From Bradyrhizobium sp. (GTDB lineage Bacteria; Pseudomonadota; Alphaproteobacteria; Rhizobiales; Xanthobacteraceae): 64,000 bases of DNA. A program made the position numbers and the translations under genes. Position 1 is the first letter of the stretch; each line of letters opens with the position of its first letter. Under the pieces are notes generated by a model that ran no database searches, had not been told where the DNA came from, and was given only the letters and a program-made list of their open reading frames with translations. Of the stretch, positions 35,805-43,584 are shown in pieces. The DNA lies in the NCBI RefSeq assembly GCF_030693485.1, contig NZ_JAUYAN010000326.1, forward strand, positions 1 to 64,000, written 5' to 3'.

Positions 35805-35852
35805 TGGTGCCGGTTGAGAGGATTGAACTCCCGACCTTCGGTTTACAAAACC
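35805..35852 (-). other. Attachment site: orphan 3' half of tRNA-Thr(TGT)
   Basis: Read on the minus strand, 48 bases give anticodon loop TTTGTAA, the 3' anticodon strand, variable loop, T-arm (GGGAG TTCAATC CTCTC), AACCGGC acceptor strand and ACCA. The 5' half (acceptor GCCGGTT, D-arm) is missing; the bases upstream do not fold as a tRNA. This is the usual scar of phage integration inside a tRNA gene. The rebuilt tRNA should stand at the other end of the element, outside the window. Confidence 0.82.
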
Positions 35853-35912
35853 ACCATGCGGTGGCGTGATGCGAGTCCGTTCAAGGGCTTAGCTGAACCG
35901 GGCAACACACCA

Positions 35913-35966
35913 AAGGGCACTAAAGGGCATTGGAATTCACAAGGTCCGAGCCAGTTGCGAGCCAGT
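35913..35966. repeat. Short direct repeats next to the attachment site (candidate integrase arm sites)
   Basis: AAAGGGCA occurs at 35913 and 35923 (10-bp period) and CGAGCCAGT at 35947 and 35958 (11-bp period). Repeats at one helical turn beside an att core are typical of recombinase or excisionase arm sites. The rest of 35853-36117 shows no gene. Confidence 0.45.
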
Positions 35967-36117
35967 ACCTGCGAATTAGAGAATTCCATTCTCCTCGGCT
36001 ATTTGGGGATGGTGTAGGCGCCCGTCCCACAATCTCTCCGCAAGCCCGTGTCTGTCCGCGCACCCCTTTAACGCCCCCAGGGCGGTGGGGGTGGGGATAG
36101 CGCCGAAGGCGGGGCGT

Positions 36118-36291
36118 TTAGTAAAACCTGGGCCTCCGCTGCTCGTGCAGCACCATCAGGAGGACCATGGCCACCAAGAAGAGGGCCGTACCAATAACCA
36201 GCACCGGCCAACGAGGTGGGCTGTAGGTAAGCTCCCAGGCATTCCCGACGATCGGGATGGTGAGGCAGATGAGGGCGATTGCGAGCTTCAT
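36118..36291 (-). CDS. 57-aa membrane protein, not in the ORF track
   Basis: Starts at ATG 36291 and ends at TAA 36118. Two hydrophobic helices (about residues 3-16 and 28-48) flank a short polar loop with Pro/Arg, and the tail is basic (EQRRPRFY). It could be a small prophage membrane protein such as an exclusion factor or holin-like peptide, but it is far from the usual lysis position. There is no strong ribosome site. Confidence 0.5.
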   Translation of the reverse strand: MKLAIALICLTIPIVGNAWELTYSPPRWPVLVIGTALFLVAMVLLMVLHEQRRPRFY

Positions 36292-36349
36292 GGCCGGAGT
36301 CTAGTTTGCTCTGCGCTGTTTACAAGGGAAACTGCGAGTGGGGACTGGC

Positions 36350-36907
36350 ATGGCAAATGAAGATCTGTCTGCGCTTGGAGAAGCCTTTCGAGGCCTGCAC
36401 CCAACGCTTGTTCAGCAGGAGCAGATTTTTCGCGAGGCGGGGCGAACGGTAATCAGCTTCTCGAATATCGAATCCGACCTGACTTTCCTCTTCGGCGTTC
36501 TGGTGGGAGCAGACCTCTACACCAAGGCTGTGGCGACTTTTGAGGAAGTGAAGAACAACTTCGCACTAAAGCTCAAGCTCATTGACCTTATGGTTGAAAA
36601 GGAATGCACAGAGGCGGAGAAGACCGTGTGGCGCCCCATCTCCGGCACCATCAGCACCCACAAGGGTATCCGCAATCTCATTGCGCACCAAAGAATGAGC
36701 TTCCAGATACCGTCCGATTCAGACCAGCCGGCCGCCTCGCTTGTGGTACTGGAGCCCGCCCTGTTCTCGGGCCGCAAGGGCAGAAAGCTTGAGGGTCACG
36801 AAATAAAGGCAACGGCAGACGCATTAGAGCCGATTGCCGATCGAGTTTACGAGTTTGCCCGGGACCTCATGCTGCGCCGCGCGCCTGCTGCTGTACCTGG
36901 CGGCTAG
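36350..36907 (+). CDS. HEPN-motif protein, prophage accessory gene
   Basis: 185 aa from the ATG at 36350 (GGGGA upstream). It is all-helical, with a R-N-L-I-A-H sequence at residues 108-113, which fits the HEPN catalytic R-x4-H motif of metal-independent RNases in toxin, abortive-infection and tRNA-cleaving systems. The first helix bundle (ISFSNIESDLTFLFGVLVG) also fits. There is no partner nucleotidyltransferase gene adjacent. The motif alone is weak evidence, so the nuclease role is inference. It converges on the methyltransferase gene, with a 4-base overlap. Confidence 0.6.
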   Translation: MANEDLSALGEAFRGLHPTLVQQEQIFREAGRTVISFSNIESDLTFLFGVLVGADLYTKAVATFEEVKNNFALKLKLIDLMVEKECTEAEKTVWRPISGTISTHKGIRNLIAHQRMSFQIPSDSDQPAASLVVLEPALFSGRKGRKLEGHEIKATADALEPIADRVYEFARDLMLRRAPAAVPGG

Positions 36908-38403
36908 TCTTCTTGCCCAAATTTCCGTCCGCCGTTCCACCTTTGCTCGCGGCCGTCTTTCCAGACCTGCATTGCAATGGTGTTGACGTATGTGCCAACC
37001 GAAGAGAACGAGCCGGCGGGGAGGTCGCGATAGGTCGCGTGCATTTGCTGCATCATCGTCCGGAATGCTTGGGCCTTCTTCGTACCGCGGAAATCTGTGC
37101 CGGCGGACATAATGGCGATCAAGAAGCCATCCGGCTTCAAGAATTTGAGCGCGTGCATGACGTGGTCAATATCCCGCTCGCGGTCAAAGGGCGGGTTCAT
37201 CACCACGCGATCATAAAGCCCGGTGTTGTCTGGTGAGAGGGTCAAGAAGTCTTGGCAGTAAACCCTCTTGAAAACTCCAAGTCGGTCCAAGCCCTTTGCC
37301 AAGTCGGGCTGAATCTCCACACAGTCCACCAAACCAGCCAGGCATCGGCCTGCCAAATGGCCCGTGCCCGCAGATGGCTCCAGCACGCGCATGCCTGATG
37401 CGATGTGCAGGTCCTTCAGGGCAAAGTCGCAGGCCTCGGGAGGGGTGGGGTAGAACCCGAAGTTCTTGGCAGGCGTAAGTTTGAAGACGCCCAGTGGGTC
37501 TTCTTCGGTCGGCTGTTTGTCGCCGATGACTTCGCCGTAGTACTCAGCAAGGAGGCGGTTGACCTTCTCCACCAAATCATCCCGCAAAAACCAAAGGTGT
37601 GCGTTGCCGTTTTTGAAGCCCCTTATCCGAAAATAGGAGGTTTCGGTCTCAGACTGGTGGGGTTGGTAACCGCGCCGGGACTGTTCAATGGCGCCGATTG
37701 CCGAGGTGTAGGAGCCGGTCAGATTTCCGTCGAGCATCGAAAAAGTACGTTCAATGTCAATTAGCGTATCCCGGTGATGCGACGTGTAAGACCAACCTCC
37801 ATATGCGCTGAAAGCATTGGTGAGGATAATACGGCCGCCCACCTTGAAGCCGTCGTGGCTCTTGAAGCGCCGGTCCAGCTTCGAAAAAGCATTGGCGATT
37901 CCACGACGGAAAATCATGTTGGATTCCGCGATAAACATTTGCAGCGTGGAGTGGATATTCTCAACGGTTGCCGGCGGCAGACCCTTTGCCATTTCGTCTT
38001 CGTTGATGATCTCGCCGGAATGGCGGTCAACCTGCTCCGGGATGTAGGCCATCTGTTGCCGGAGCTGGTCCTTGGCTTCCTTGTCCATCAGCCTTTCGAG
38101 GTCGGTGCGCTCGACCATGTAAGCCCACACCTGAGTGTCGATGAGGCGGCGGGCGACGCGGGAATAGCGCTCGCGATCGGGCAGGCAAACCGCAGCGTAG
38201 AAGTCCTTGATTTCTTGGTGATGGGAGCTTGTGAAGTGCCGCTCTGAGGGGTTGCAGCGGGCGGCCATCAATGCGGCGGCTTTTATCTTCTGGTCCGCAG
38301 TTTCAATCGCTCCCCAAGCCTCCTCATACAAAGAAAGGGCTTGGTTGCGGTAACCTACGATTTCCTCAACGGTAGCGCGGGAGACGAGGGCAAAAGTTTC
38401 CAC
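36904..38403 (-). CDS. DUF4942-domain DNA methyltransferase
   Basis: 499 aa. The N-terminal ~300 residues match the DUF4942 pattern; the C-terminal ~200 form a class I SAM-dependent methyltransferase with LEPSAGTGHLA (SAM motif I) and NPPF (catalytic motif IV), typical of adenine-N6 or cytosine-N4 enzymes. Just before it, FYPTPPE marks the usual entry to that domain. It probably modifies phage or host DNA to evade restriction. No cognate nuclease is adjacent. The last gene of a leftward cluster. Confidence 0.85.
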   Translation of the reverse strand: METFALVSRATVEEIVGYRNQALSLYEEAWGAIETADQKIKAAALMAARCNPSERHFTSSHHQEIKDFYAAVCLPDRERYSRVARRLIDTQVWAYMVERTDLERLMDKEAKDQLRQQMAYIPEQVDRHSGEIINEDEMAKGLPPATVENIHSTLQMFIAESNMIFRRGIANAFSKLDRRFKSHDGFKVGGRIILTNAFSAYGGWSYTSHHRDTLIDIERTFSMLDGNLTGSYTSAIGAIEQSRRGYQPHQSETETSYFRIRGFKNGNAHLWFLRDDLVEKVNRLLAEYYGEVIGDKQPTEEDPLGVFKLTPAKNFGFYPTPPEACDFALKDLHIASGMRVLEPSAGTGHLAGRCLAGLVDCVEIQPDLAKGLDRLGVFKRVYCQDFLTLSPDNTGLYDRVVMNPPFDRERDIDHVMHALKFLKPDGFLIAIMSAGTDFRGTKKAQAFRTMMQQMHATYRDLPAGSFSSVGTYVNTIAMQVWKDGREQRWNGGRKFGQED

Positions 38404-38417
38404 ATCCTTGCCTCCCC

Positions 38418-38708
38418 TTAGTTCATATACCGCGAATGGTCTTCATCCCACTCCGCTGCGAGAATGCACACTTCATCGTCGGTGCGCACGTCAACTTCCC
38501 GCACACAAAGGTCAGCGCCATAGTGGGTTTCGGTGTTGCCAACGAAGGCGATTGCTTGGTCTTCTTCATCGAAGCTAATAATGCACTCGTCGAAGCGCTG
38601 GCCATCAAAGCCGGTACGCTTGCGGTAAACATCAAAGCGGAGGATGCGGTCATCGCACTGTGGGGCGACGCGGGCCAATTCGGAGTAGTTGTAACCAATA
38701 TTGCTCAT
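38418..38708 (-). CDS. Small prophage protein, unknown function
   Basis: 96 aa from the ATG at 38708; the upstream part of the track ORF is not supported. It is acidic with a mixed alpha/beta pattern (RILRFDVYRKRTGFDGQRFDE). It is 15 bases before the methyltransferase in the same leftward unit. The GTATAC motif lies 38 bases before its start. Confidence 0.65.
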   Translation of the reverse strand: MSNIGYNYSELARVAPQCDDRILRFDVYRKRTGFDGQRFDECIISFDEEDQAIAFVGNTETHYGADLCVREVDVRTDDEVCILAAEWDEDHSRYMN

Positions 38709-38745
38709 GTGATGATCTTTCGTTGCCAGATCATCCTGAGTCTTA

Positions 38746-38761
38746 AAGTTGTATACCGCAA
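38746..38761. promoter_or_regulatory. GTATAC-centred motif, copy 1
   Basis: AAGTTGTATACCGCAA, differing from the copy at 47239 (AAGTCGTATACAGCAA) at two positions. It lies 38 bases upstream of the leftward gene at 38708, the same distance as copy 3 to its gene. Confidence 0.55.
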
Positions 38762-38896
38762 CAATAATCGCAAAAATACGGGGGCTCAAAAATCTGCAAC
38801 GAAAGAAGAGCGCCCCGTAATGCATCGAAATGCACGGTGCGAGTCTCACTCAAACCCGCTACGGCTGTCCAGCACAATCACGCTGAGGCAAACCTC

Positions 38897-39220
38897 ATGG
38901 CAAAACCGCAAAGCTCTATAAACGCGGAATGGGCTGCTGCTTTTTCAAGCATGAATCTTATTGAGCAGGATCTGCTGCTTGATGAGCTGACCGCGATTCA
39001 CAACACAGGGAAGGAACGGCGGCGGCAGGAGCTTCGATCTGAACTCGGCTCACTCACAGATAGGCCGATGAAGACGAAGCCTAAACCTGCCGGTAAGCCA
39101 AAATACAGATCGTTGACCAATCCGAATCTCGTCTGGGGAGGCCGTGGGGCGTTGGCATCCTGGCTAAAGGCTGAGATGGCAGAGACCGGCAAACCGCTTG
39201 AAGCCTTCAAGGTCACTTAG
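38897..39220 (+). CDS. H-NS-family nucleoid protein, phage-encoded
   Basis: 107 aa from the ATG at 38897 (GAGG 8 bases upstream). An N-terminal helical dimerisation region is followed by a basic linker (KTKPKPAGKPKYRS) and the H-NS DNA-binding loop, here LVWGGRGALASWL, where the family has W-S/T-G-R-G. These proteins bind AT-rich DNA and silence it. In a prophage it could silence phage genes or help them evade the host silencer. It is flanked by leftward genes on both sides and lies against them. Confidence 0.75.
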   Translation: MAKPQSSINAEWAAAFSSMNLIEQDLLLDELTAIHNTGKERRRQELRSELGSLTDRPMKTKPKPAGKPKYRSLTNPNLVWGGRGALASWLKAEMAETGKPLEAFKVT

Positions 39221-39512
39221 GCTGGGGCTCGGTCAGTTCGCGTTCAAGACACTTCAGCGCCATGAGAGGGCTGTCCAAAACACGCGCCGCGCCGCCACTC
39301 AGCGAAAGGCCCCTGTAGCCTTTAACCAGTTTATAGAGAGCGAGTATCTGCCAGTGGTCGGCCTCTAGCCCTGGCGCCTCTACTTCAATACTGACCGGCA
39401 CCATGGTGGGCTTGTGGCGCACAACCTTCCCGCCTTTTTTAATCGTGATGTCCGGCCCACCCCCCGGTAGTCGTACACTGATTTCGTGAGCGAGCATGAT
39501 GCTGTAGCGCAT
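39213..39512 (-). CDS. Small prophage protein, unknown function
   Basis: 99 aa from ATG 39512 with GGAGG upstream. It has a Gly-rich turn (RLPGGGPDITIKKGGK) and a helical C-terminus. Its 3' end overlaps the H-NS-like gene by 8 bases. No family recognised. Confidence 0.65.
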   Translation of the reverse strand: MRYSIMLAHEISVRLPGGGPDITIKKGGKVVRHKPTMVPVSIEVEAPGLEADHWQILALYKLVKGYRGLSLSGGAARVLDSPLMALKCLERELTEPQPK

Positions 39513-39565
39513 TGGGGCCTCCGCCGAAAAGATTCGGACGGGATTGCGCCGCAACAAAGGCAAAG

Positions 39566-39590
39566 AAAAAGCCGCCCACGTGTGGACGGC
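39566..39590 (-). terminator. Leftward terminator inside the accessory cluster
   Basis: On the minus strand an 8-bp stem with one mismatch and a 4-base loop is followed by five U. It lies between the genes at 39607 and 39512, so it may divide the cluster. Confidence 0.6.
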
Positions 39591-39606
39591 CATCATAATT
39601 CGATGT

Positions 39607-39900
39607 TCACGATGTGCAGTACTCAGCGAACGGATGGTTCGCCGGGATTGCACCGGGAAAAGGCGAAGTGCCTTCGCTGAAGACAATCTCAACTGTGGGG
39701 TCGATGCCCGTTGCGAGGTTTGCGAGGTGAGCGATAGCCTGGCGCTGGTCGTCGGTCGGGAATTCCTGGCCGAAGACAACGCCTACTTTGGTCTCTCGTC
39801 CGATGTGGATCGACTGAAGGGCAATGATTGTCCCGTCCGCCTCCACAAAGTGAGTGTAGCTCGCGCGGTCGGTTATCCGCGCAAAAGTGATGCGGTTCAT
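39607..39900 (-). CDS. Small prophage protein, unknown function
   Basis: 97 aa from ATG 39900 with GGAG upstream. It has a compact pattern with alternating strands at the start (RITFARITDRASYTHFVEADGTIIALQSIHIG). A leftward terminator follows 17 bases after its stop. No family recognised. Confidence 0.65.
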   Translation of the reverse strand: MNRITFARITDRASYTHFVEADGTIIALQSIHIGRETKVGVVFGQEFPTDDQRQAIAHLANLATGIDPTVEIVFSEGTSPFPGAIPANHPFAEYCTS

Positions 39901-39901
39901 T

Positions 39902-40153
39902 CTAATCTCCAAACAATGAGAGCTGATTGTCGTCTGCCGTGGGCTTTCGCGCACGGGACACATCGGGGCTTTGCGGGGCATTAGGATCTATGCCGTTGTC
40001 CGCCATGAATTTAGCGGTCGTCATGTCCTCGCTTGCCCAGGGGAAGTAGAGCAACCCGCACAGAGTGCAGGGCGTATTGACGGGCTCGGGGCCTTCAGTT
40101 CGCCACTGATTGTGCTGGTGGCCTACGTCGCAGCGATACCAATGTCTGAACAT
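39902..40153 (-). CDS. Small Cys-containing (zinc-binding-like) prophage protein
   Basis: 83 aa. The first third contains Cys-Asp-Val-Gly-His and CTLCG, a zinc-knuckle arrangement, then a Pro/Ser-rich tail ending DNQLSLFGD. It lies two bases upstream of the next leftward gene, so it is part of one transcript. No family recognised. Confidence 0.6.
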   Translation of the reverse strand: MFRHWYRCDVGHQHNQWRTEGPEPVNTPCTLCGLLYFPWASEDMTTAKFMADNGIDPNAPQSPDVSRARKPTADDNQLSLFGD

Positions 40154-40155
40154 CG

Positions 40156-40338
40156 TCAGTCATCGATAGGTTCGTCGGCGTCGTAATTGCCGTCCGTCAG
40201 CACCTCAGGCCGGTAGCCTGAGAGCTTCTGCTCTTCGCACTTGGGGCACACTCTCGCGAGCGGGATTCCGCGTGCGTCGTTTCTCCAGCGTGAAGTGAGA
40301 CCACTACCGCAAGGGCAGGGCCTGGCATCGTCTGGCAT
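40156..40338 (-). CDS. Zinc-ribbon phage protein, 60 aa
   Basis: The ATG at 40338 has a strong CGGAGG site; the longer track start at 40443 lacks one. The protein has RPCPCGSGLTSRWRNDARGIPL and CPKC, a four-Cys zinc ribbon with a conserved central segment that recurs in phage proteins. It is the first gene of the leftward cluster. The function is unknown. Confidence 0.7.
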   Translation of the reverse strand: MPDDARPCPCGSGLTSRWRNDARGIPLARVCPKCEEQKLSGYRPEVLTDGNYDADEPIDD

Positions 40339-40528
40339 AAGCGCCTCCGTGAAATTTTCACCATCGCAACATTGCAAGTCATCAAGATACGGCGCGTTTC
40401 TTTGAGCCCATTCACGCGCAGATCCCTCTCGTCGCTGCTCCATGGGTGGAATCGCTACGATGGTGAAAAGGTGAAGATGAATTTAGGTGAGGCGGAATCG
40501 TGCGGGATGAAATTGTATTCATCAAATG

Positions 40529-40550
40529 AAAAAGCCCGCCTAAGCGGGTT
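40529..40550 (-). terminator. Leftward terminator upstream of the zinc-ribbon gene
   Basis: On the minus strand CCCGC-TTAG-GCGGG is followed by a U-run (five U). It would stop transcripts entering from the right. The rest of 40339-40582 contains no other feature I can support. Confidence 0.6.
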
Positions 40551-40582
40551 GAACCAAACCGACCTCGGTCCCGACCAAGGGT

Positions 40583-40897
40583 ATGTCGGATGCTCCTTGG
40601 AGTTCTGTTGTGATGCCCAAAGCGTCTCAGTCCATCAAGACAAGTTTCGTCATCGCACTCGTGATCGGGCTTATCATCTCGGGGATATTCATTGTCCTTG
40701 ACCCGTACACTGGGTTCTACTTTTTGAATTGGCAGCTTCCCGGTAACGCCGCCGCATTTGTTTTCTGGGGAATGTTAGGCGGCTCTACTACCGCTGGCTT
40801 GGTAATTAGTTGGCTGGTGAATGGCCTCATGTACAGCGTGCCTGCCTTAGGCGTGATCCGCGGCATCGTTGCTCTGAGACGAGCAGCGACAAAATAA
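40583..40897 (+). CDS. Small membrane protein of the prophage
   Basis: 104 aa, with three hydrophobic helices (about residues 21-40, 55-70, 72-88) separated by short loops. The ATG at 40583 follows AAGGGT. It may be a superinfection-exclusion or holin-like protein, but neither can be shown. Another Met at 40613 could be the true start. Confidence 0.6.
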   Translation: MSDAPWSSVVMPKASQSIKTSFVIALVIGLIISGIFIVLDPYTGFYFLNWQLPGNAAAFVFWGMLGGSTTAGLVISWLVNGLMYSVPALGVIRGIVALRRAATK

Positions 40898-40906
40898 ACA
40901 AGCCGC

Positions 40907-40922
40907 TTGCTGTATACGACTT
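40907..40922. promoter_or_regulatory. GTATAC-centred motif, copy 2 (inverted)
   Basis: CTTGCTGTATACGACTT (40906-40922) is the exact reverse complement of the 17-mer at 47239. It lies between the membrane-protein gene and the 41015 gene. Confidence 0.6.
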
Positions 40923-41014
40923 CCCTCCGCATGATTCATTCAAGGCGGTGAGCATGCACCCTTGCCGCCCGACGTTTTCTGCCGGTGCATCGTCAAACAA
41001 CAGAAAGCAGGTGC

Positions 41015-41479
41015 ATGGATGCCCTTAAGTTTTACACCGGACTCGCGGAGAAGGTGGTTCCCGGAAAATACTTTCAATCGATCAGAAAAGTAGACAATCC
41101 GATCAAGCTCGGGGATGAGCTGAGATTCATTGAAATCGATGAAGATGATTTTCCGGTCCATCAGCTTGGAACCGGTCGCTGCATCGGGATTTCCGATATC
41201 GAAATCCAAGATAAATCAGTTTCGGTCCTATGCCGGCAGGGCAGTTGGAAGGCTGAACTTCTGCATGGTCATAAACAGCCTCTCTGGTATTTGCCTATAG
41301 ATACCAGGTATGGCGACGGAAGCTGGGGTATCTGCTCGTTCACAGCCGACGCAGAAGCCTTAGACCTCTTCGCGAAAGCGGAAGGCTTCTTCAGTTGGTC
41401 CGTATTCGTCTGTTGGGTTGCAGACCAGTACGGGCTTCCATTCAAGGGCAAGATGCTCATTTGCGAGGTGGACGCCTGA
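41015..41479 (+). CDS. Prophage protein, unknown function
   Basis: 154 aa from ATG 41015 (AGAAAG-type site upstream). It has mixed alpha/beta composition with an acidic centre (RFIEIDEDDFPVHQLG) and one Trp-rich segment. Its stop overlaps the start of the replication protein (TGATG), so the two are coupled. No family recognised. Confidence 0.65.
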   Translation: MDALKFYTGLAEKVVPGKYFQSIRKVDNPIKLGDELRFIEIDEDDFPVHQLGTGRCIGISDIEIQDKSVSVLCRQGSWKAELLHGHKQPLWYLPIDTRYGDGSWGICSFTADAEALDLFAKAEGFFSWSVFVCWVADQYGLPFKGKMLICEVDA

Positions 41480-42207
41480 TGGAGCGCCCTACATTCTACG
41501 CGGTTATCCCCGCCTTCGTCCGCTACGCGCCGATCTCTGCCCAAGCAAAGCTCTTCTACGGCGAAGTGACGGCTCTCTGCGAGAAAGAAGGGTACTGCTG
41601 GGCTTCCAACGGGTACTTCGGCCAGCTCTATGATGCTGATGAGCGAACTGTGCGCCGCTGGCTGAAGGAGCTGGTGGTCGCGGGGTTCGTCACTGTCGAT
41701 CTCGCCTGCAATCAGCACGGTCAGCGCCGTATCTTTCTTGCCCGGACAAATCTGGCCGGACAAATCTGCCCGGACAAAAATGTCCTCCATAACGATACAA
41801 GGGTAGATATCGATACAAGAAAACATACCCCCCCAACCCCCAAGGGGGAGCCGGACGGGTTTGAAGAAATCTGGAAAGCGAAGTGGAGCAGGGGCACTGC
41901 ACCGAACCCTCGGCAACCAGCACTCAAGGCTTATACGGCTGCGCTCAAGCGCGGATCTTCGCCGGCCGATATCCTGGCTGGGGTCAAAGCCCGCGTCGGT
42001 GTCGAGAAGGAAGACACGCCATACGCACCCCAGCTCGTGACCTGGCTGAATCAGGACCGCTGGAAGGACGGGACCGGCGCCGCGGTGATGAAGTCGGAGG
42101 ATATGGCAGCAGCCCAGCGCCGTATTGACGAGATGCGCAGACAGAGTGAGCGGCGCGCTGCTATGGCGCTGGCGGAACGGCGCAAGCAAATGGGGCTCTC
42201 GGCGTGA
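41479..42207 (+). CDS. Phage replication protein with N-terminal helix-turn-helix
   Basis: 242 aa from the ATG at 41479, which overlaps the previous stop. The first ~80 residues fit a winged HTH of the kind found in phage replication initiators (F-Y-A-V-I-P-A-F-V-R-Y, then WASNGYFGQLYDADERTVRRWLKEL). The C-terminal part is charged and helical and resembles the DnaC/helicase-loading partners of such proteins. It probably binds the phage origin. The origin itself is not located. Confidence 0.7.
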   Translation: MERPTFYAVIPAFVRYAPISAQAKLFYGEVTALCEKEGYCWASNGYFGQLYDADERTVRRWLKELVVAGFVTVDLACNQHGQRRIFLARTNLAGQICPDKNVLHNDTRVDIDTRKHTPPTPKGEPDGFEEIWKAKWSRGTAPNPRQPALKAYTAALKRGSSPADILAGVKARVGVEKEDTPYAPQLVTWLNQDRWKDGTGAAVMKSEDMAAAQRRIDEMRRQSERRAAMALAERRKQMGLSA

Positions 42208-42288
42208 CCGATACCCAACTCCTCAAAAAGCTCCTTGCTGAATACGGGCAATCATCGGAGCATATCAAACAACTCGTGAGGGAATCGC

Positions 42289-43035
42289 GTGGGGCAGGCC
42301 AAGGTAAAACAGCTGAGGGCGAAGACTTGTTACCTCTGCGGCAAACCGCTCCAAGGTCCGACCTCGGCTGACCATGTACCACCGAAGCTATTCTTCCCCG
42401 AGACGAAGGGTTTGGACCTGCTGACCATTCCGGCGCACCCCGGATGCAACTTATCCTACCAATTGGATGAGGAATACTTCGTCCACACGTTGCTGCCTAT
42501 GACGAAGGGAAGCGCAGCCGGCGACGCCCAGCACGTTCGGGTGCGGAGAAAGATGGATGCCGGAAAAAATGTAGCCCTAGTCAACATGGTGATGGATGAG
42601 TTCAAACACGTCGTGAAAGGCGTCCACCTTCCCGCAACCCGGGTCGCCAAGCTGATTGACCACGCCAGGTTCTTTCGGGTGCTTTGGAAGATTATCCGCG
42701 GACTGCACTACCACCATTCGGGAGTGATACTGCCGGAGGAGTGGGGGATGCGTTACTGGATAACAGCCCGGTATGAACCACCGGAGGAGTTCTTTAAAAT
42801 GTACGCGGAGAGCGGACGGGAAGTCATCCACGGTGCCTATCCCAAGGTGTTCTCTTACTTCTTCGACCGATTCAAGCCCGAGAACTTGAACATGCAGTAC
42901 TGGGGCTTTCACCTGTGGGATAGCATCATCATCACGGCAATGTTCCACGACCCGACTTGCGGCTGTGAGGACTGCCAGTTTGTCGGACCGCAGTTCCCGG
43001 AAGCGATGGCTGGGACCATTAAAATTCCCCGTTGA
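42289..43035 (+). CDS. HNH-like endonuclease domain protein
   Basis: 248 aa from a GTG (GAGGGA upstream). It starts CYLCGKPLQGPTSADHVPPKLFF: a Cys pair followed by a D-H-V-P-P motif, as in HNH nucleases. A second Cys pair near the C-terminus (CGCEDC) completes a zinc site. Such proteins can cut DNA for packaging, recombination or mobility. It lies between the replication protein and small genes. A 55-aa frame overlaps its start (see rejected list). Confidence 0.7.
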   Translation: MGQAKVKQLRAKTCYLCGKPLQGPTSADHVPPKLFFPETKGLDLLTIPAHPGCNLSYQLDEEYFVHTLLPMTKGSAAGDAQHVRVRRKMDAGKNVALVNMVMDEFKHVVKGVHLPATRVAKLIDHARFFRVLWKIIRGLHYHHSGVILPEEWGMRYWITARYEPPEEFFKMYAESGREVIHGAYPKVFSYFFDRFKPENLNMQYWGFHLWDSIIITAMFHDPTCGCEDCQFVGPQFPEAMAGTIKIPR

Positions 43036-43086
43036 CTCGCTGTTCCTGTTTCGTTCTGATGGGGTCTCCTTTCGCAGAGCGGAACT

Positions 43087-43320
43087 ATGCCCGACCTAGA
43101 TCATCTCAGAGCTGAAATTGAAGGTATGCGCGTGCAGGTAAACCGGCAGCGCAAGGAAATCCTCCAGCTTCAGCGGGCCGGCATATCCACGGCCTCGGCC
43201 GAACTGCTGCTGCAGCGGATGCACGCGAAAATCGACGGGATGTGTGAGCAGCGGGACAAGCTGAAGAAGGCTGAGCCGGGTCCGGTAAAGGGCAAAGTCC
43301 TGGGTGGTCGGCGGTGGTAG
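43087..43320 (+). CDS. Small coiled-coil prophage protein
   Basis: 77 aa, highly charged, with a heptad-like pattern (EIEGMRVQVNRQRKEILQL) over most of its length. Its last codons overlap the next gene by 7 bases. The function is unknown; probably a DNA- or protein-binding accessory. Confidence 0.6.
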   Translation: MPDLDHLRAEIEGMRVQVNRQRKEILQLQRAGISTASAELLLQRMHAKIDGMCEQRDKLKKAEPGPVKGKVLGGRRW

Positions 43321-43517
43321 AGTTGAAATGGTACGACCCCAACGCCAAGGATAACCCGCCCTGGATAACCGCCCTCGCAGAAGTGCGTCATCGGGCCTGC
43401 CTGGAAGGGTGGTGCTACCAGCACGTCCAGGCGATCATTGTCTCGATCGATCAGTATGCGGAATCGGCCTTGGGCAACCGAAATTATTTTCTTAACAAGC
43501 CTCAAAGTATCGGTTGA
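43314..43517 (+). CDS. Small prophage protein, rhizobial-type
   Basis: 67 aa from a GTG overlapping the previous stop. It has Trp/His-rich segments (RACLEGWCYQHVQAI) and ends GNRNYFLNKPQSIG, a C-terminal motif I recall from small uncharacterised proteins in Bradyrhizobium phages. No function known. Confidence 0.6.
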   Translation: MVELKWYDPNAKDNPPWITALAEVRHRACLEGWCYQHVQAIIVSIDQYAESALGNRNYFLNKPQSIG

Positions 43518-43584
43518 AAAAGACGACCGCGCCGCCATTGAGTAGCGACGCGGCCTGGTAAGCCGAGAGTTGGGGCAATGCGGC

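Noticed and set aside
35805-35900. A complete tRNA gene at the prophage junction
   Set aside because: The 5' acceptor and D-arm sequences are absent and the anticodon lies too far from any matching acceptor strand.
36085-36360. 91-aa plus-strand ORF next to the att site
   Set aside because: Composition is that of a shadow; the opposite strand encodes the better 57-aa membrane protein.
40954-41028. 24-aa frame with AAGGCGGTGAGC upstream before the 41015 gene
   Set aside because: Too short and overlaps the next start; possible leader peptide but not supported.
42204-42371. 55-aa frame starting with GTG at 42204 and overlapping the HNH gene
   Set aside because: Overlaps the better supported HNH start by 83 bases and lacks a ribosome site of its own.
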